DNA of 6,832 bases from Bin5 sp034428395 (GTDB lineage Bacteria > Chloroflexota > Anaerolineae > Caldilineales > Caldilineaceae). The first letter of the stretch is position 1, and each line of letters begins with the position of its first letter. Positions 5,789-6,832 of the stretch are shown here, piece by piece. Location: assembly GCA_034428395.1 (NCBI GenBank), contig DAOUHX010000473.1, forward strand, positions 1-6,832, in the 5' to 3' direction. The notes under the pieces are model-generated. The model ran no database searches and was not told the DNA's origin. It saw nothing but the letters and a program-made list of their open reading frames with translations. Position numbers and translations under genes: made by a program.

Positions 5789-6472
5789 ATGGCAACCACC
5801 GGTCCACCCGATAAACAAGGCAAGGGGAAGTCCCAGAAGCGCCGCTATTTTCGCCGCCGCCGGCGCAGGGGAGGCAGCGGCCAAGATGCCGCCTACGCCA
5901 ACGAGCAGAACGCCGACCGCGACGATGACCGGCCCGCACCGCGCGCCCGCCCCAAAAATCAAAGCAGCAAGCGCAGCGACAACCGGCGCCGTTCTTCCCG
6001 CCGCCGCAGCAGCGCCGCGCGCGCTGCCGCAAAGACCGCAAATATCGCTCCAGAGGAGGCGCTGCCCCCGACCGATGTCTATATCTATACCCATGTCATC
6101 CGACCCGCATATAAGGACGCCGGCAGCGGCGACTACCATGCCGACCACTCCTTGAACCTTTCCGGCGCGACCGTCGGCGCGGCTTTGCCCGTTGGCATGG
6201 ACTACCTGCTGGAAAACATCGGGCAGCAGCTGGATGAATGGTTCAGCCGGCCCGCCGGCGCAATGAAGCCGGACATCAGCGCCGCTGAGACAGACGGGCC
6301 GGACACAGTGCTTGACACAGTGCTTGACACAGTGCTTGACACAGTGCCGAACGCCGACCGCGACGAACAGGCCGTGCCGCCCCTCGACCAGCCGGAGAGG
6401 GCCGACGAGAGCCGCGCCGCTGACGAGGATGATTCCCCTGAAGGCGCAGCGCTCTCAGGGCCAAAGGACTGA
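5789..6472 (+). CDS. Uncharacterised charge-polarised protein upstream of asnS
   Basis: A 227-residue protein I do not recognise. It starts at ATG 5789, 32 bp after the preceding gene, with AAAGGA (5772-5777) at a rather long 11-nt distance. Three parts are visible. Residues 1-85 are strongly basic and disordered-looking, with an arginine tract (KRRYFRRRRRRGG, 17-29) and R/S-rich runs around 61-76. Residues about 95-155 are the only well-ordered stretch (DVYIYTHVIRPAYKD, then GMDYLLENIGQQLDEWF) and are probably the conserved core. Residues 156-227 are acidic and low complexity, with a DTVL repeat at 172-186. There is no signal peptide or membrane segment, so it should be cytosolic. The basic arm suggests binding to RNA or another polyanion, which is inference. 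It ends 3 nt before asnS and contains the asnS ribosome binding site, so the two are probably translationally coupled. Codon usage and GC match the neighbours, supporting a real gene. Confidence 0.75.
   Translation: MATTGPPDKQGKGKSQKRRYFRRRRRRGGSGQDAAYANEQNADRDDDRPAPRARPKNQSSKRSDNRRRSSRRRSSAARAAAKTANIAPEEALPPTDVYIYTHVIRPAYKDAGSGDYHADHSLNLSGATVGAALPVGMDYLLENIGQQLDEWFSRPAGAMKPDISAAETDGPDTVLDTVLDTVLDTVPNADRDEQAVPPLDQPERADESRAADEDDSPEGAALSGPKD
6302..6347 (+). repeat. Perfect 12-bp tandem repeat, about 3.8 copies
   Basis: The unit GACACAGTGCTT begins at 6302, 6314 and 6326, and a fourth, partial copy runs from 6338 to 6347. It is in phase with the codons of the surrounding gene and encodes DTVL repeated (residues 172-186). 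All copies are identical at the nucleotide level, including third positions, which points to recent slippage expansion rather than old selected protein repeats. Changes in whole units keep the reading frame. Confidence 0.95.
6463..6468 (+). promoter_or_regulatory. asnS ribosome binding site within the preceding gene
   Basis: AAAGGA lies in the last codons of the upstream gene, 7 nt before the GTG at 6476. This is an ideal spacing and is the main reason to take that GTG as the asnS start. Confidence 0.75.
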
Positions 6473-6475
6473 CCT

Positions 6476-6832
6476 GTGAACGAGAACTCCTCATCGAACG
6501 AAGCGGCAGCCTCTCCCCCGGTCATCACAATCCGCCAGATGGCCGCACACGTGGGCGAGGAGGTGATACTCGAGGGCTGGCTTTACGGCAAAACCGGCAA
6601 AGGCCGCCTCCAGTTCCTGCAGGTGCGCGACGGCGCCGGCATCTGCCAAGCCGTCGTCTTCAAAGGTAACGTCAGCGCGGAGACCTTCGAGCTCGCCCGC
6701 CAGCTCACCCAGGAGAGCAGTCTGCGCGTTACCGGTGTCGTCAAAGCCGACACGCGCGCGCCCGGCATCCCCGGCGGCTATGAACTCGACGCGTCCGGCC
6801 TCGAACTGGTCCAGCTCGCTGCCGAGTACCCG
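6476..6832 (+). CDS. asnS: Asparaginyl-tRNA synthetase, N-terminal part (cut by window end)
   Basis: The first 119 codons are present and remain open at the right edge. The gene attaches asparagine to tRNA-Asn in the cytosol. The visible part is the OB-fold anticodon-binding domain of a class IIb synthetase: ITIRQMAAHVGEEVILEGWL (18-36), then GRLQFLQVRDGAGICQAVV (43-61), LTQESSLRVTGVVKADTRAPG (77-97) and YELDASGLELVQLAAEYP (102-119). LTQESS followed by a RAPGGYEL-like motif is characteristic of AsnRS rather than bacterial AspRS; here RAPG is followed by an extra IPG, a small local insertion. The GTG start is preferred over the internal ATG at 6539 because IR, part of the conserved opening, lies upstream of that ATG and because AAAGGA sits 7 nt before the GTG. 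Class II motifs 1-3 lie beyond the window, so aminoacylation residues cannot be checked. Confidence 0.9.
   Translation, partial: MNENSSSNEAAASPPVITIRQMAAHVGEEVILEGWLYGKTGKGRLQFLQVRDGAGICQAVVFKGNVSAETFELARQLTQESSLRVTGVVKADTRAPGIPGGYELDASGLELVQLAAEYP

Noticed and set aside
4926..6041. A 371-codon minus-strand open frame opposite the LysM-LTD gene
   Set aside because: Its translation is Gly/Arg/Cys-rich with no domain, whereas the plus strand encodes clear LysM and LTD motifs.
6313..6342. Three TTGACA hexamers at 12-bp spacing, considered as -35 boxes of a promoter for asnS
   Set aside because: They arise from the codon-phased tandem repeat, and no AT-rich -10 lies at suitable spacing downstream.
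6302..6347. The short tandem repeat considered as a CRISPR array
   Set aside because: The 12-bp units abut with no spacers and lie in phase inside a coding region.

Overview
This 6.8-kb window looks like a chromosomal fragment from a GC-rich bacterium. I infer Chloroflexota, probably Anaerolineae-like. The basis is a LysM plus lamin-tail-domain (LTD) envelope protein, a SecA with a lineage-type insertion, and an AsnRS N-terminus resembling those of Chloroflexota. No 16S rRNA or other decisive marker is present, so the taxonomy is a judgement from family resemblance.

Left part (1-1656, minus strand): a two-gene accessory module. An XRE helix-turn-helix protein fused to an ImmA/IrrE-type zinc metallopeptidase is followed, after only 3 nt, by a DUF4411-type PIN-domain protein that runs off the left edge. 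The pair is organised like a toxin-antitoxin or stress-response module. It is visibly less GC-rich than the rest of the window and lies directly downstream of a housekeeping gene.

Middle (1727-4663, minus strand): a complete secA, the ATPase motor of the Sec translocase, with all expected motifs and a C-terminal zinc-binding tail. About 340 bp of non-coding DNA upstream of it (4664-5003) separates it from a divergent plus-strand set and carries a candidate extended -10 promoter in each direction.

Right part (5004-6832, plus strand): three tightly spaced genes, probably one operon. They are a membrane-anchored LysM-LTD protein, an unrecognised 227-residue protein with an arginine-rich N-terminus and an acidic C-terminus containing a perfect 12-bp tandem repeat, and the start of asnS (asparaginyl-tRNA synthetase), cut by the right edge. 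The unknown gene ends 3 nt before the asnS start, and the asnS ribosome binding site lies within its last codons.

Most of the window is ordinary core genome. The most interesting parts are the metallopeptidase/PIN pair, whose two genes share a reading frame across a single TAG, and the uncharacterised charged protein coupled to asnS.
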